DNA of 64,000 nucleotides from Planctomycetaceae bacterium (GCA_027487775.1 JAIYCY010000025.1:397692-461691), one strand, 5' to 3'; numbered from the stretch's first letter, positions 17,284 through 26,938 are shown. Numbers and translations: made by a program. The notes: generated by a model not told the origin, from the sequence alone.

Positions 17284-18759
17284 ATGTTATCCACAATGAA
17301 GACCGCACCGCTCCGATCCGTCGTCGCATTATCGGTACTCCTGACTTCCTCGACACTCCTCCACGCCCAAACGCCCTCCGAAGCAACAACGGCAGCTCCC
17401 GCCTCTGTTGAGGCCACGCCCGAAACCAGCATCCTCGGCGGGGGCGAGCTCTTTCCCGATGCTTCGCCCGCGAATGTGTTGTCGGTCACGCAGAAGGTCT
17501 TCCCCGCCGTCGTGCGACTCGACGTGGCGCAGGAATCCTTTCGCGACGGCAAGCGCACGCTCGTCCGCGGCATCGGGTCGGGTGTCATCTTCGACGGACA
17601 GGGTCACATCCTCACCAATTATCACGTCGCTGGACGCGCGGTCGAGATCTTCGTCACCCTCGCCAACAAGGAGCGTGTTCGTGGACGGCTCGTCGGCGAC
17701 GACCACTGGACCGATCTCGCCGTCGTGCAGATGGACATGGACGAAGTTCAGAAGAAGAACTTTCAATTCGTCTACGCCGAGCTCGGCACCTCCCATCAGC
17801 TCGTCCCCGGGCAGGATGTCATCGCCATCGGCACGCCTTTCGGACTTGCCCGCACGCTCACGCTCGGCGTGGTCAGCAACACCGAGCGAACCTTTTACCC
17901 CGACCGCCAGGACATCGAGGGCTACGAGACCGGCGATTTCTCCAATTGGATTCAGATGGACACGCCGATCGCCCCCGGCAACAGTGGCGGGCCGCTGGTT
18001 GATCTCTCCGGTCGCGTCGTTGGCGTGAACACGCGTGGTATTCAGGGCCAGAGCCTCAACTTTGCTGTTCCGATTGATACTGCCCTTCCGGTCGTTCAGC
18101 AGATTCTGGCTTCTGCCGAGCCTGATCGTCTCGGTCGCGTGACGCGTGCCTACATCGGGATCGATTTCCGTCCTTTGCAGGACCTTGAGAGTTTTTATGC
18201 GATCGAATTGAACACCGGCGCGCTCATCAGCACCGTGGATCGCGGTTCGCCTGCGTTTAAGGCGGGCCTTCGTCCGCAGGACATTTTGCTTGCGATCAAC
18301 GACCAGCCGGTGAATGTTCGATTTCCTGAGGAGATCAGCCCGGTCAAGCACCTCATCGCGGCGTTGCCTCTGGATCAGGACGTCAAGCTCACCGTGCGAA
18401 GGGCCGCCGACAAGCTCGACCTGACACTTCGGCCGGTCAAGCTCGAATCTCGTCAGGGCGAAGAGCGTGAGCTTGCCCGATGGGGTCTGAGCGTTCGCGA
18501 CGTGACGCTTCCGCTCTCGATCGAGCGGCGACTTGATGACGATCTCGGCGCGATCGTCACGAGCGTGCAGACCGGTTTCCCCGCCCAGCAGGCCGATCTC
18601 CAGCCCGGCGACGTCATTCGTAAGATCAACAATCAGCCCGTCAACGACCTCGACGCACTGATGGACGTTTACGCCTCGCTCGCCGATGCGGATCAGGTGT
18701 TGGTCGAGTCGCAGCGTGGTCGCGGGGTTCGATCGACGCTGCTGAAGATCAAGAAGTGA
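17284..18759 (+). CDS. HtrA/DegP-type serine protease with two PDZ domains
   Basis: This 491-residue periplasmic quality-control protease has a signal peptide (LRSVVALSVLLTSSTLLHA). The chymotrypsin-like domain carries the triad His in ILTNYHVAG, Asp in WTDLAVVQ and Ser in PGNSGGPLVD. A first PDZ lies around residues 290-385 (AYIGIDFRPL to LTVRR) and a second around 395-485 (DLQPGDVIRKINNQPV). This order matches DegP/DegQ. An AGGA seven bases before ATG 17284 supports the start. The protein probably degrades or refolds misfolded exported proteins. It is transcribed divergently from the RdgC-like gene across about 70 bp. Confidence 0.92.
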   Translation: MLSTMKTAPLRSVVALSVLLTSSTLLHAQTPSEATTAAPASVEATPETSILGGGELFPDASPANVLSVTQKVFPAVVRLDVAQESFRDGKRTLVRGIGSGVIFDGQGHILTNYHVAGRAVEIFVTLANKERVRGRLVGDDHWTDLAVVQMDMDEVQKKNFQFVYAELGTSHQLVPGQDVIAIGTPFGLARTLTLGVVSNTERTFYPDRQDIEGYETGDFSNWIQMDTPIAPGNSGGPLVDLSGRVVGVNTRGIQGQSLNFAVPIDTALPVVQQILASAEPDRLGRVTRAYIGIDFRPLQDLESFYAIELNTGALISTVDRGSPAFKAGLRPQDILLAINDQPVNVRFPEEISPVKHLIAALPLDQDVKLTVRRAADKLDLTLRPVKLESRQGEERELARWGLSVRDVTLPLSIERRLDDDLGAIVTSVQTGFPAQQADLQPGDVIRKINNQPVNDLDALMDVYASLADADQVLVESQRGRGVRSTLLKIKK

Positions 18760-18840
18760 CGCGACTGAAGATCGTGAAATGAACGCGACCCAATCCCGTC
18801 GGACACTCATCCGCCCGACCGGTCATCCGATCGGCCGATT

Positions 18841-19407
18841 TTATTTGGCGGCGATCATTCCGGTTTGTCGGGCGTAGGCGAAGACGCCGCCGGCTTCGAC
18901 GATGGGCAGGACGTCGCCGAGCGGGTTGATTTTGTGTGTGGATTTGCGGGTCAGATTTTCCACGACGCCGGCGTTCAGATCGATCCGCAGTTCGTCGCCG
19001 GTTTGGATGACTTCGACGAGTCGTTCGACCGATTCCAGGGGGAGCAGATATCCGCCGTTGACTGAGTTTCGGAAGAAGATTCTGGCGTAGAATTCGGCGA
19101 TCACGGCGCGAACGCCGGCCTCTGCGAGGGCGAGCGGTGCGTGTTCGCGTGAGCTGCCGCAGCCGAAATTTTTTCCGCCGATCACGATTGCATACTCGCT
19201 GCGAAACGCGTTGTCGGGGACGAAACGGATGTTGCCGTCGGGCAGTCCCATCTGACCGTCCGGCACGCCGCTGTTGGCGTATCGCCCGAAGTATTTTCGC
19301 TCTTCGGGGTCGGAAGGGTTGTAGCTTAGGAACTGGGCGGGAATGATTTGATCGGTGTCGATGTTGTCGCCCATCACATACGCCCGGCCGGTGATCACCA
19401 TTTCCAT
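18841..19407 (-). CDS. leuD: 3-isopropylmalate dehydratase small subunit
   Basis: The small (swivel) subunit pairs with the Fe-S-bearing LeuC to isomerise 2- to 3-isopropylmalate in leucine synthesis. The 188-residue product shows GDNIDTDQIIPAQFL at the N-terminus and GGKNFGCGSSREHAPLAL mid-protein, both family signatures. The same fold occurs in homoaconitase and methanogen-type small subunits, so the substrate is not absolutely certain. An AAGGAG ribosome-binding site eight bases before ATG 19407 fixes the start. No leuC or other leu gene lies within the window, so the subunit genes are separated here. Confidence 0.88.
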   Translation of the reverse strand: MEMVITGRAYVMGDNIDTDQIIPAQFLSYNPSDPEERKYFGRYANSGVPDGQMGLPDGNIRFVPDNAFRSEYAIVIGGKNFGCGSSREHAPLALAEAGVRAVIAEFYARIFFRNSVNGGYLLPLESVERLVEVIQTGDELRIDLNAGVVENLTRKSTHKINPLGDVLPIVEAGGVFAYARQTGMIAAK

Positions 19408-19504
19408 CGCATCAACTCCTTCGAACAGAACTCGCGTGACATCATCCCGAAAAGTCGAATCGGGCGTCTCACCCTACCGCCCCGCCCCCGCCACGCCAAG
19501 CCCC

Positions 19505-19605
19505 AATTCATCGTTCCTCATTCATCTTGCATGTCTCATCGCTCATCCTTCATCATTCATCGCTCACAGTTCCCCCCCTCCCTCATCTGTCATCGCTCAT
19601 CCCGC
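19505..19605. repeat. Low-complexity TCATC-rich region
   Basis: A pyrimidine-rich stretch built from degenerate TCATCGCTCATC / TCATCATTCATC motifs lies between the LexA-like gene's 3' end and leuD. The motifs do not form an exact fixed-period array. It lies within the leader or promoter region of leuD. Confidence 0.55.
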
Positions 19606-19611
19606 CCCTTC

Positions 19612-20553
19612 TCAATCTTCGTCCACCGATTGATACCGATACATGGCGCGATAGAGGCCCGAGATCGATTCTGCCGGCACGGACTGAGGGCGATACCGTT
19701 CGTTGCGAGGCTGTAGTCGGATGACGGGTTGCTCGTTTTCGTCGGCCTCGAAGAAGACGCGTTTGAAGGTTGTTTGTCCGTCTTCGAATCGGACGAAGGC
19801 GTCATCGCCGGAGCGGACGTTGGCTTTGGGGCTGAAGATGACGATGTCTCCTTCGCGATATTTGGGCGTCATCGAATCGCCGTGCACGCGTGCGGCGAAG
19901 GCGTCGGGGTCGGCGAGATCGGGGCAGGAGACATAGCTGTCCGCCACGCCGCGTGGATAGGAGAGATCGGTGAAATCTCTCGGATACCCTGCACTGATTC
20001 GATTGATGACCGGCACGGCATGGGTCGGCAGAGTTTCGACATTGGTTGCGGAGCGTTCGACGAGTTGCTGCAGCACGCCGCTCAGATACGCGCGATCGAG
20101 CGAGATCGCCGGCATGTCCGACATGCGACCTACGCCACGCTCGGTTCCGTCCGCCGGTCGCGTGGACGACTCGACCGTCGACGCCGGGCCGGTCGGTGAG
20201 GTGCTGGCGAAGGAAGCGGCCGGTATTGAAGCGGCTGGTATTGAAGCGATCGGTGCGATCGGTGCGGTCGGAGCTTCGGAGGCCTGTCCTTTCTGATCGA
20301 GCAATCGCGTGAGCATGACACGAATGTCGCGCGGCGTTCTGATCAGATGCGCCTGCGACAACAACTCGCCGGCATGGAAACCGAGCGAGCGTTCGATCCG
20401 TGTCAGCTTTTCATCGCTAGGCGGATTCGGCACGCGACCGGTCTCGATCAAAGACAGGTAAGGCTTGGAAATCCCGGTACGGCCCGCCAATTCGTCGAGG
20501 GTCAACCCCAGCCGACGCCTCTGCCTGCGAATTCGGTCTCCAAGCGGCTCCAT
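19612..20553 (-). CDS. LexA/CI-like transcriptional regulator (XRE HTH plus S24 peptidase)
   Basis: The 313-residue repressor couples an N-terminal XRE HTH (LGLTLDELAGRTGISKPYLSLIETGRVPNP) to a C-terminal S24 self-cleaving domain. The latter has the nucleophile Ser in HGDSMTPKYREGDIV, a Lys general base in GQTTFKRVF and a likely Ala-Gly cleavage site in RISAGYPRDF. In this family RecA or another signal triggers autoproteolysis and derepression. The two domains are joined by an Ala/Pro/Ile-rich linker with a short internal duplication (IPAASIPAAS). ATG 20553 is preceded by AGGA. It is divergent from a PEP-CTERM gene, which may be a target along with its own promoter. Confidence 0.88.
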   Translation of the reverse strand: MEPLGDRIRRQRRRLGLTLDELAGRTGISKPYLSLIETGRVPNPPSDEKLTRIERSLGFHAGELLSQAHLIRTPRDIRVMLTRLLDQKGQASEAPTAPIAPIASIPAASIPAASFASTSPTGPASTVESSTRPADGTERGVGRMSDMPAISLDRAYLSGVLQQLVERSATNVETLPTHAVPVINRISAGYPRDFTDLSYPRGVADSYVSCPDLADPDAFAARVHGDSMTPKYREGDIVIFSPKANVRSGDDAFVRFEDGQTTFKRVFFEADENEQPVIRLQPRNERYRPQSVPAESISGLYRAMYRYQSVDED

Positions 20554-20729
20554 CCCGATATTCCTAGCTTCACGCGCCTTGTTTAGCAAGCAAAAAACCT
20601 TACAAAATGCGAACAAACTTTCGCCAATGGGCCAAATGCTCTTGCACAGGCTCATGTTGACCTCGATTTTACGGGCTTTGACAAAGGATTGCATGGCCAA
20701 TTCTCCGCCTTGGGCGTAGCGTTCCTGCG

Positions 20730-21458
20730 ATGCTGCAGCACACCCGACTCGCCGTTGTTTTGACCGCCTCCTGCCTCGCACTGACGACGGCCTTGCCTTT
20801 ACATGCGAGCACGCAGGTGCTTTACGACGGCTCGCTCGGGACCACGCCCGTCCAACAGGGCTTCGTTTACGCCGCCATTCCGAACATCAACTACACCTCG
20901 ACCTCTTCCGGCGCGACCACGCTCAACACGTCGGCATCCAATGCCATCTACGCCGGCTATTTCGCGAGCCCCGGCACGCTCGATCGGTCTGTCGGGTTCG
21001 GCGTGGAAATCGACCTGAAAATCAACAGCGGATCGACAAGCAACACCAGTCGCTCCGGATTCAATGTCATTGTCCTTGATCAGAACGCTCGCGGGGTTGA
21101 ACTCGGATTCCTCCCAGGCGAAATCTTCGCCCAGGACGACGATCCGCTCTTTGTTCGCGATGAAGTTCTGACCTTCGACACGACTGCCAGCCAGCGGCGA
21201 TATCGACTTGATGTCCTCGGATCGACCTGGTCGCTCAGCATCGACGGCACGCCGAGTCTGAGCGGACTGGTTCGCGACTATAGCGCTTTTACGGGCACGC
21301 TTGATCCGTACGAAACGCCCAACCTCCTTTTCGTCGGTGACAACACCACCAGCGCAGGCGGATCCGCGACCTTTTCCCGGATCGCGATCGTGCCCGAGCC
21401 GACGTCCGCCCTGCTCGCGCTCGGCGTCGCGTTGGTGACGCTCCGTCGTTCGCGATGA
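20730..21458 (+). CDS. PEP-CTERM sorting domain protein
   Basis: The 242-residue exported protein has a signal peptide (LAVVLTASCLALTTALPLHA) and a C-terminal PEP-CTERM tail (VPEPTSALLALGV, hydrophobic, ending RRSR). The middle looks like a concanavalin-like beta-sandwich domain rich in Ser and Thr, with no catalytic signature that I recognise. It is presumably processed by an exosortase. It lies 176 bp from, and divergent to, the LexA-like repressor. Confidence 0.85.
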   Translation: MLQHTRLAVVLTASCLALTTALPLHASTQVLYDGSLGTTPVQQGFVYAAIPNINYTSTSSGATTLNTSASNAIYAGYFASPGTLDRSVGFGVEIDLKINSGSTSNTSRSGFNVIVLDQNARGVELGFLPGEIFAQDDDPLFVRDEVLTFDTTASQRRYRLDVLGSTWSLSIDGTPSLSGLVRDYSAFTGTLDPYETPNLLFVGDNTTSAGGSATFSRIAIVPEPTSALLALGVALVTLRRSR

Positions 21459-21496
21459 CGTCCCAGCGCCGGAACTTCGGCTTCTCCGCGCGACCG

Positions 21497-22004
21497 GGCC
21501 ACGGAGTCACTGAGGTCACAGAGCAAGACACAGAGCAAGACACAGAGTTCTTCGCACTTTCGAAGCAGTTCCCCGTGCAATGTTTTTAAGACGATCGAAC
21601 TCGAACACTGCGTCAACGGATTCGATTCGATTTCGCCGCCCTCGCGCTCGATTTCTTCACGCTCGCGTGCATGTTCCGCGCGCTCGCGCACACTTCTGCG
21701 CCCACTTCGCCAAACATCCGCCGACACCGCAAACCTCGGTTTGACAAATACATCCGATCAGAACACCTCGACACCGGTCCGACATTCGCCCTGCCACTGT
21801 CAGCAAAGACGGTCGCAGTTCTTCTTCACGCGCACGATCTTTCAACGCGCGTGCTCTACTCTTACCTGCGCGCTGCGCGATTGCGTCCGCATCCGCGCAG
21901 CGCAAAATTTCCCAAAACGATTCCCCAAGGTTCGAGTGGTTGTGGGCGTTTGCCTCTGCGCTTGGCTCTGCGTCTGGCTCTGCGACCTCAGCGGTTCTGT
22001 GGCC
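21497..22004. repeat. Two 51-nt inverted repeats flanking 406 bp of non-coding DNA
   Basis: The left arm 21497-21547 starts GGCCACGGAGTCACTGAGG and contains CACAGAGCAAGACACAGAG. The right arm 21954-22004 is its inverted homologue: reverse-complemented and aligned without gaps, 40 of 51 bases match. Most differences are A-to-G transitions. The enclosed DNA has no gene that I can support. The whole 21459-22078 gap between a PEP-CTERM gene and the topA 3' end contains nothing else recognised. Confidence 0.75.
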
Positions 22005-22078
22005 GACTTCCGGAGCGGACGTCTGGGACTAGCTTCTGGTATGAGAGTTACATCGGCGATCGAAGTTGATGGCCCGGT

Positions 22079-24739
22079 TCAGGCGACTTCGAGTTCGCCG
22101 GGGTCGAAGTCGATGTTGGCGCTACCGGTGCTTTCAGCGCCTTCGGCGCCTGCTGCGACATCTGTACCGGCGGGGCCGGTGGCTTTGACTTTCTCGGCGA
22201 CTTTTTTGGCTTCGTCTGCCATGGCTTTCAGTTGCGGGATGAGCGGATCGATGATTTGCTTTTCTTCTTCGGTCAGTTTGCCATAGAACTTGGTCGCGCG
22301 GCATTTCGGGTAGCTGCCACAGCCGAGGAACGGCCCGCGTTTGCTGCCGCGCAGGATCATCGCGCTCTGGCATTTCTCACATTTGACGGCGGTCTCGATT
22401 TTGACTTTCGGCGGTTGTGGGACGCCTTTTTTGTCGAGTCCGATGATCATTTCGCACGCGCGGTTGCCGGCGTCGTCTTTTTCGTTGTAGCCCGAGCAGG
22501 AGAGGTAATCGCCGAACCGTCCGCCGCGTTTGATCATGTCGCGGCCGCACTTTGGGCATTTGAATCCGCTGACCTCGCGTAGCATGGGCTTGCCGAATTC
22601 ATCGACGGGTTTGGTGAGACTGACGTTCGGATCGCCTGAGGCAAGGAAGAATCCGTTTGCGCTGATGCGATAGACCAGCGGCACGCCTGTGGCTTCGTCC
22701 TTGTAAGGGCTGGGTGCCCCGCCGGCGTGTTCGAGTGTTTCGAGCGCCTTTTGGATGCCGTCATGGAACGGGCCGTAAAATTCCTGGAGCATGTGGACCC
22801 AGTCGAAGGCTTCTTCTTCGACCTTGTCGAGTTTGGATTCCATGTCGGCGGTGAAACCGACATCCATGATGGCGGGGAACGCCTGGATGAGTTTGTCGGT
22901 GACGACTTTGCCGAGGAGTGTGGCCCAGAATCGTCGGTCTTTTTGGACGACGTATTTTCGGTCCTGGATGGTGCCGATGATCGAAGCATATGTGCTCGGC
23001 CTGCCGATGCCTTTGGATTCGAGTTCTTTGATGAGGCTGGCTTCGGTGTAGCGTGGTGGCGGGCTGGTGAAGTGTTGGACGGGGTCGATATCGATGGGGT
23101 GAACGGTTTGTTGTTCTTTGAGTTCGGGCAGGAGTTGATCGTCGCTGGTGACGCCTGCGACGCGCATGAATCCGTCGAAGGCGAGTTTTCGACCGGAGGC
23201 GCGGAAGGAAAGCACTCGACCATTCGGGGTTGCGTCGATGACGATGCTGGTCTGATCCCACTGAGCGGGTGTCATTTGGCAGGCGAGGAAGCGGTTGTAG
23301 ATGAGTTCGTAGACGCGTGCTTCGTCGGCGTCGAGGATTTTGCGAGCGTCGGCGGGGCTGAGTGTGAGGCTGGTGGGTCGGATGGCTTCGTGGGCTTCCT
23401 GGGCGCTCTTGTTGCTCGATGAATAGAAGTTGGGTTTTTCGGGCAGATATTTCGGACCGAACGACTTTTCGATGTGATTGCGGGCCATTGCGAGCGCATC
23501 GCCGGAGAGATGCGTGCTGTCGGTACGCATGTAGGTGATGTGCCCTGCTTCGTACAATTTTTGGGCGGCCCGCATGGTTTTTTGTGCGCCGAAACCGAGT
23601 CGGGTGCTGCCGGCCTGCTGGAGCGTGCTGGTGATGAAGGGCGGCGCGGGTCGGCTGGTGGTGCGTTTTTGTTCGATGCTGCGGACGCGGCAAGGTGGAG
23701 GTGTGGCGAGATCACCTTCGAGTTCGACGAGGAATTTGGCTGGGCCTTTGCCTTCGGGGTTGTCGATCGTTTCGTCGCGCGTGAGTTTGAGTCCGAGCGA
23801 GGCGGCCCATTGTCGGGCGTCGGCTTGCGTCATCACGTCGAACTTGTTCCCGTCGATTTCGAAGAGTTCGGCCTCAAAGAGACCGTGCTCCGCGAGCCAG
23901 GCTTGTTGCTGCTTTTTGTTGGGGCCTTTGGGTGCGCCTTCTTCGGCCTGATGTCGGGCGGTGTCGGGGTGGGATTTGAGGAACTTTTTCCAGGCAGCGG
24001 AGAGTTTGGGGTCGAGCTCGGTGCCGAAGATTCCGCCGATCGACCAGTATTCGTCGGGAATGAAGGCTTCGATTTCGCGTTCGCGTTCGACGACGAGTCG
24101 GACGGCGACGCTTTGAACGCGACCGGCGCTGAGACCGCGTGCGACTTTTCGCCAGAGGATGGGGCTGATTTCGAACCCGACGACACGATCGAGTATTCGG
24201 CGGGCTTGCTGGGCGTTGACGCGATGGATGTCGAGTTTGTGTGGGTGCGAGAACGCTTTTTGGATTTCGGATTTGGTGATGGCATTAAAGATGACGCGTT
24301 GCACACGGTCGTCGGACAGGCCGAGCGTTTCTTTGAGATGCCATGCGATGGCTTCTCCTTCGCGGTCCAAGTCGGTTGCGAGGTAGACGGTGGGAGCGTC
24401 TTTGGCGAGTTTTTTGAGTTCGCTGACGACCTTGGTCTTTTCGCTCATGACTTCGTATTCGGGTACGAAGGTTTCGAGGTCGATGCCCATGCCCTTTTTG
24501 GGCAGATCGCGGACGTGGCCCATCGAGGCTTTGACGACATAATCATCGCCGAGGTATTTGTTGATGGTTTTGGCCTTGGCGGGTGATTCGACGATGACGA
24601 GGTTCTTGCCCGTGTAGGATTTGGGACTGCCGGCCTTGCCTTTGGGGGATTTGACGTCGGCTTTGCCATCCGGTTGTTCGTCGGTGGACTTGCCCTTGGC
24701 GGACTTATTGGCGGATGATTTTTCGACACGCTTGGCCAT
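22079..24739 (-). CDS. topA: DNA topoisomerase I (type IA)
   Basis: The enzyme relaxes negative supercoils through a 5'-phosphotyrosyl intermediate. The 886-residue protein starts with a Lys/Ser-rich 40-residue extension, then the TOPRIM domain (NLVIVESPAKAKTINKYLG; acidic residues in ATDLDREGEAIAWHL). The active-site Tyr is in GHITYMRTDSTHLS near residue 400. Two C-terminal Cys4 zinc ribbons follow (CPKCGRDM...C and CEKCQSAM...CGSYPKC), then an acidic Gly/Ala tail. A GGGAG site precedes ATG 24739. A prohibitin-like gene lies upstream in the same direction, separated by a probable terminator. Confidence 0.97.
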   Translation of the reverse strand: MAKRVEKSSANKSAKGKSTDEQPDGKADVKSPKGKAGSPKSYTGKNLVIVESPAKAKTINKYLGDDYVVKASMGHVRDLPKKGMGIDLETFVPEYEVMSEKTKVVSELKKLAKDAPTVYLATDLDREGEAIAWHLKETLGLSDDRVQRVIFNAITKSEIQKAFSHPHKLDIHRVNAQQARRILDRVVGFEISPILWRKVARGLSAGRVQSVAVRLVVEREREIEAFIPDEYWSIGGIFGTELDPKLSAAWKKFLKSHPDTARHQAEEGAPKGPNKKQQQAWLAEHGLFEAELFEIDGNKFDVMTQADARQWAASLGLKLTRDETIDNPEGKGPAKFLVELEGDLATPPPCRVRSIEQKRTTSRPAPPFITSTLQQAGSTRLGFGAQKTMRAAQKLYEAGHITYMRTDSTHLSGDALAMARNHIEKSFGPKYLPEKPNFYSSSNKSAQEAHEAIRPTSLTLSPADARKILDADEARVYELIYNRFLACQMTPAQWDQTSIVIDATPNGRVLSFRASGRKLAFDGFMRVAGVTSDDQLLPELKEQQTVHPIDIDPVQHFTSPPPRYTEASLIKELESKGIGRPSTYASIIGTIQDRKYVVQKDRRFWATLLGKVVTDKLIQAFPAIMDVGFTADMESKLDKVEEEAFDWVHMLQEFYGPFHDGIQKALETLEHAGGAPSPYKDEATGVPLVYRISANGFFLASGDPNVSLTKPVDEFGKPMLREVSGFKCPKCGRDMIKRGGRFGDYLSCSGYNEKDDAGNRACEMIIGLDKKGVPQPPKVKIETAVKCEKCQSAMILRGSKRGPFLGCGSYPKCRATKFYGKLTEEEKQIIDPLIPQLKAMADEAKKVAEKVKATGPAGTDVAAGAEGAESTGSANIDFDPGELEVA

Positions 24740-25017
24740 GGGCAGGCTCCCGGGGGCGATTGGGCGTCAGGCTGATCGCTCAAGCTGACGACTGAATATG
24801 CTCGCATCGACTCGTCACGAGACGTTGCCGACCTTAACGACGGTATCGACGGCGCGGGGCGGGAGGATGAGCCGACTTTCAACACAAGTCAAGGCGAACA
24901 TTCGACGATAGTCCAGAAAAATCACCGCAAATATCTGAAATTAAAGGCGTTACAAAATCAGGCTTCCGAAAACACCTGCCCAAGGTCCGATTTTGCGCGC
25001 TCTACCCATAACAGAAC

Positions 25018-25038
25018 GCCCACCCCAATGGGGTGGGC
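25018..25038 (-). terminator. Probable hairpin terminator after the prohibitin-like gene
   Basis: A perfect 9-bp stem, GCCCACCCC and GGGGTGGGC around a 3-nt loop, lies about 30 bp beyond the stop of the gene ending at 25070. On the minus strand it is followed only by a weak T-rich stretch (GTTCTGTT), so termination may be partial or factor-assisted. The remaining 24740-25069 gap is an AT-richer topA leader with no other feature seen. Confidence 0.6.
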
Positions 25039-25069
25039 ATTCCGACGTTAAACACTGCAGAGTAGAGAC

Positions 25070-25924
25070 TTAGCGGTTCTGTGACGGACTGGTCACGGGC
25101 AGGATCACCTGCGCGCCACCCGCGCCGTCCTGACCCAGCACGACCACGTTCGGGCTGATCCCGTTCCACTTCTTGATGATCTCCATCTGAAGCACCAGCG
25201 GGTTGTTGAGCAGCGCCTCGCCACGCACCCGGGCGGCCTCGGCTTCCGCCTTGGCCTTGATGAGTGTGATCTCAGCCTCGGTGGTTTCGCGTTGTTTCTC
25301 GAAATCCTTTTTCTTGGCTTCCTGCTCGATCACCATTTTGGCTTCGATCGCGCGTTCGACTTCGTCGGAGAGATCGATGTTCATGATGTTCACATCGACA
25401 ATGTCGACGATCCCGCCGTTCTCGGTCATGCGTGCTTTGAGTCGTTCGAGCGTCTTGCTGCGGAGTGTTTCGCGCTGCTGGACCATTTGCTCGACCTGCA
25501 CGAGCGCAGTCTCCTGCTTGAGCGCTTCCTGGAGTCGCGGTTCGATGATCGAGGCATAGGGATCGCCTCGGAAGTTCTGAAACAGCGTGGCGACTTTGTC
25601 GGCGTTGATGCGGTACATCACGGCGAACCGGATCATCACCGACTGCGTATCCGAGCTGAAACACTGGGCTTCGCCGGTTGCGGTTTGTTGCTGGATGGTG
25701 ATGTCGCGGATCTGGGTGATGCCGAGCGGCAGCTTGAATGTGACGCCCTCATTGACGACATCCTGGGCGACGCTGCCGAGGGTCACGCGAACGCCACGAT
25801 GCCCCGGCGGGACGATGTGGAACGAGCTGAACAAAAGAAACAGCACGGCGAGCACGAGCACGCCGACGACGACCAGCACGCTTTGGCCGGCATTGCTCCC
25901 GCCACTATTGGATCCACGATTCAT
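25070..25924 (-). CDS. Prohibitin-like SPFH domain membrane protein
   Basis: The 284-residue protein has one N-terminal transmembrane helix (residues about 16-36), then an SPFH/Band 7 domain (HIVPPGHRGVRVTLG to VDIVDVNIMNIDLSDEV). A charged coiled coil follows (about residues 185-240, Glu/Lys/Ala-rich). Prohibitin-type proteins oligomerise on the membrane and scaffold proteases or lipid domains. The closest match in layout is the prohibitin/HflC group, but there is no HflK partner next to it. AAGGAG seven bases upstream supports ATG 25924. Confidence 0.88.
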   Translation of the reverse strand: MNRGSNSGGSNAGQSVLVVVGVLVLAVLFLLFSSFHIVPPGHRGVRVTLGSVAQDVVNEGVTFKLPLGITQIRDITIQQQTATGEAQCFSSDTQSVMIRFAVMYRINADKVATLFQNFRGDPYASIIEPRLQEALKQETALVQVEQMVQQRETLRSKTLERLKARMTENGGIVDIVDVNIMNIDLSDEVERAIEAKMVIEQEAKKKDFEKQRETTEAEITLIKAKAEAEAARVRGEALLNNPLVLQMEIIKKWNGISPNVVVLGQDGAGGAQVILPVTSPSQNR

Positions 25925-25972
25925 TTGGATTCTCCTTCGAGTTGAGATTGCCTATCCGATCCTGATTCAGGC

Positions 25973-26938
25973 TCACGGGGCTGGATGCGCGGGCGATCTG
26001 CCTTCCAGAACCGCCAACACGTCGCGCACGACCCAGCTCATATTCTCGATCGCAGTATAGGTGCGCGCAGCCATGTGAGGGGCTAGTAGAACATTTCCCA
26101 TTCCCAGTAACGGGAAATCCGGGCCCGGAGGCTCGGGGTCATACACATCCAGCGCCGCCCCCGCGATGTTTCCATGGCGTAGCGCCTCCGCCAGCGCGTG
26201 CGCGTCCAGCACCTCGCCACGTGAGGTATTCACCACGTACGCGCCCCGCTTGAGCTTTGACAATTCGCGCCTGCCGATCAGATGTTCATTGCCGGGCCTC
26301 ATGTCGACATGAAGGCTCAGGACGTCGGCACGATTCAAGAGTTCGTCCATCGACACCGCCTCGGCGGGGAAGTCGAGCTTTTCTCGGACGTCCAGGAGAT
26401 CGCGATACACCACGCGCATCCCAAACCCGAGGCTCGCGATCCTGCCCAATCGCCGGCCCACCCGACCCATGCCGACGATGCCGAGCGTCATTTCATCAAG
26501 TTGTCGGCCCCGCTGCTCGTTTCGCACCTTCTTGAATTCGCTCGTCGACAAGGCCCGGTCACGAAAGAACCCGTACGGACGGATCATCTGCAATAAAAGC
26601 CCGATCACATACTCACCGACCGCCCGCGTGTTGGCATCAGGCGTGTAGACCACCTCAACACCCCGTCCGCGGCACGCTGCGATATCGATATTCTCAAGCC
26701 CCACCCCGCCACGCCCGACAACACGGAGCTTGGGCGCGGCGATCAGCAATTCCCCATTCACACGCGTGTACGTCCGCACCACAAGCGCCTCACACGCCGG
26801 CAACTCTCGCAAAAAAAGCTCAGACCCAGACGCCGACCCTGGCTCCGCTTCGATCACCTCCGCCCGCTCGCGCAGCCACGCCATCGGCGCGGGGTCGAGT
26901 CCCTCTGTCACGATCACCTTCGGCTTGTCCATCCCCAT
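25973..26938 (-). CDS. D-isomer-specific 2-hydroxyacid dehydrogenase
   Basis: The 321-residue NAD-dependent oxidoreductase is related to phosphoglycerate dehydrogenase. The Rossmann motif is GIVGMGRVGRRLG. The catalytic Arg is in VNTSRGEVLD, the Glu in VYDPEPPG and the His in LLAPHMAAR. It lacks the regulatory ACT or ASB domain of SerA, and its short length fits a generic 2-ketoacid or hydroxypyruvate reductase. The substrate is undetermined. It is encoded directly upstream of the prohibitin-like gene (48-bp gap), so the two may be co-transcribed. Confidence 0.88.
   Translation of the reverse strand: MGMDKPKVIVTEGLDPAPMAWLRERAEVIEAEPGSASGSELFLRELPACEALVVRTYTRVNGELLIAAPKLRVVGRGGVGLENIDIAACRGRGVEVVYTPDANTRAVGEYVIGLLLQMIRPYGFFRDRALSTSEFKKVRNEQRGRQLDEMTLGIVGMGRVGRRLGRIASLGFGMRVVYRDLLDVREKLDFPAEAVSMDELLNRADVLSLHVDMRPGNEHLIGRRELSKLKRGAYVVNTSRGEVLDAHALAEALRHGNIAGAALDVYDPEPPGPDFPLLGMGNVLLAPHMAARTYTAIENMSWVVRDVLAVLEGRSPAHPAP

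Noticed and set aside
20660-20690. TTGACC/TTGACA promoter boxes upstream of the PEP-CTERM gene
   Set aside because: No acceptable -10 box lies at the right distance from either candidate.
22727-24586. Long open frames on the plus strand across topA
   Set aside because: They mirror the topA codon structure in GC-rich DNA, have Phe/Val/Asp-biased composition and no family pattern, while topA itself is certain.
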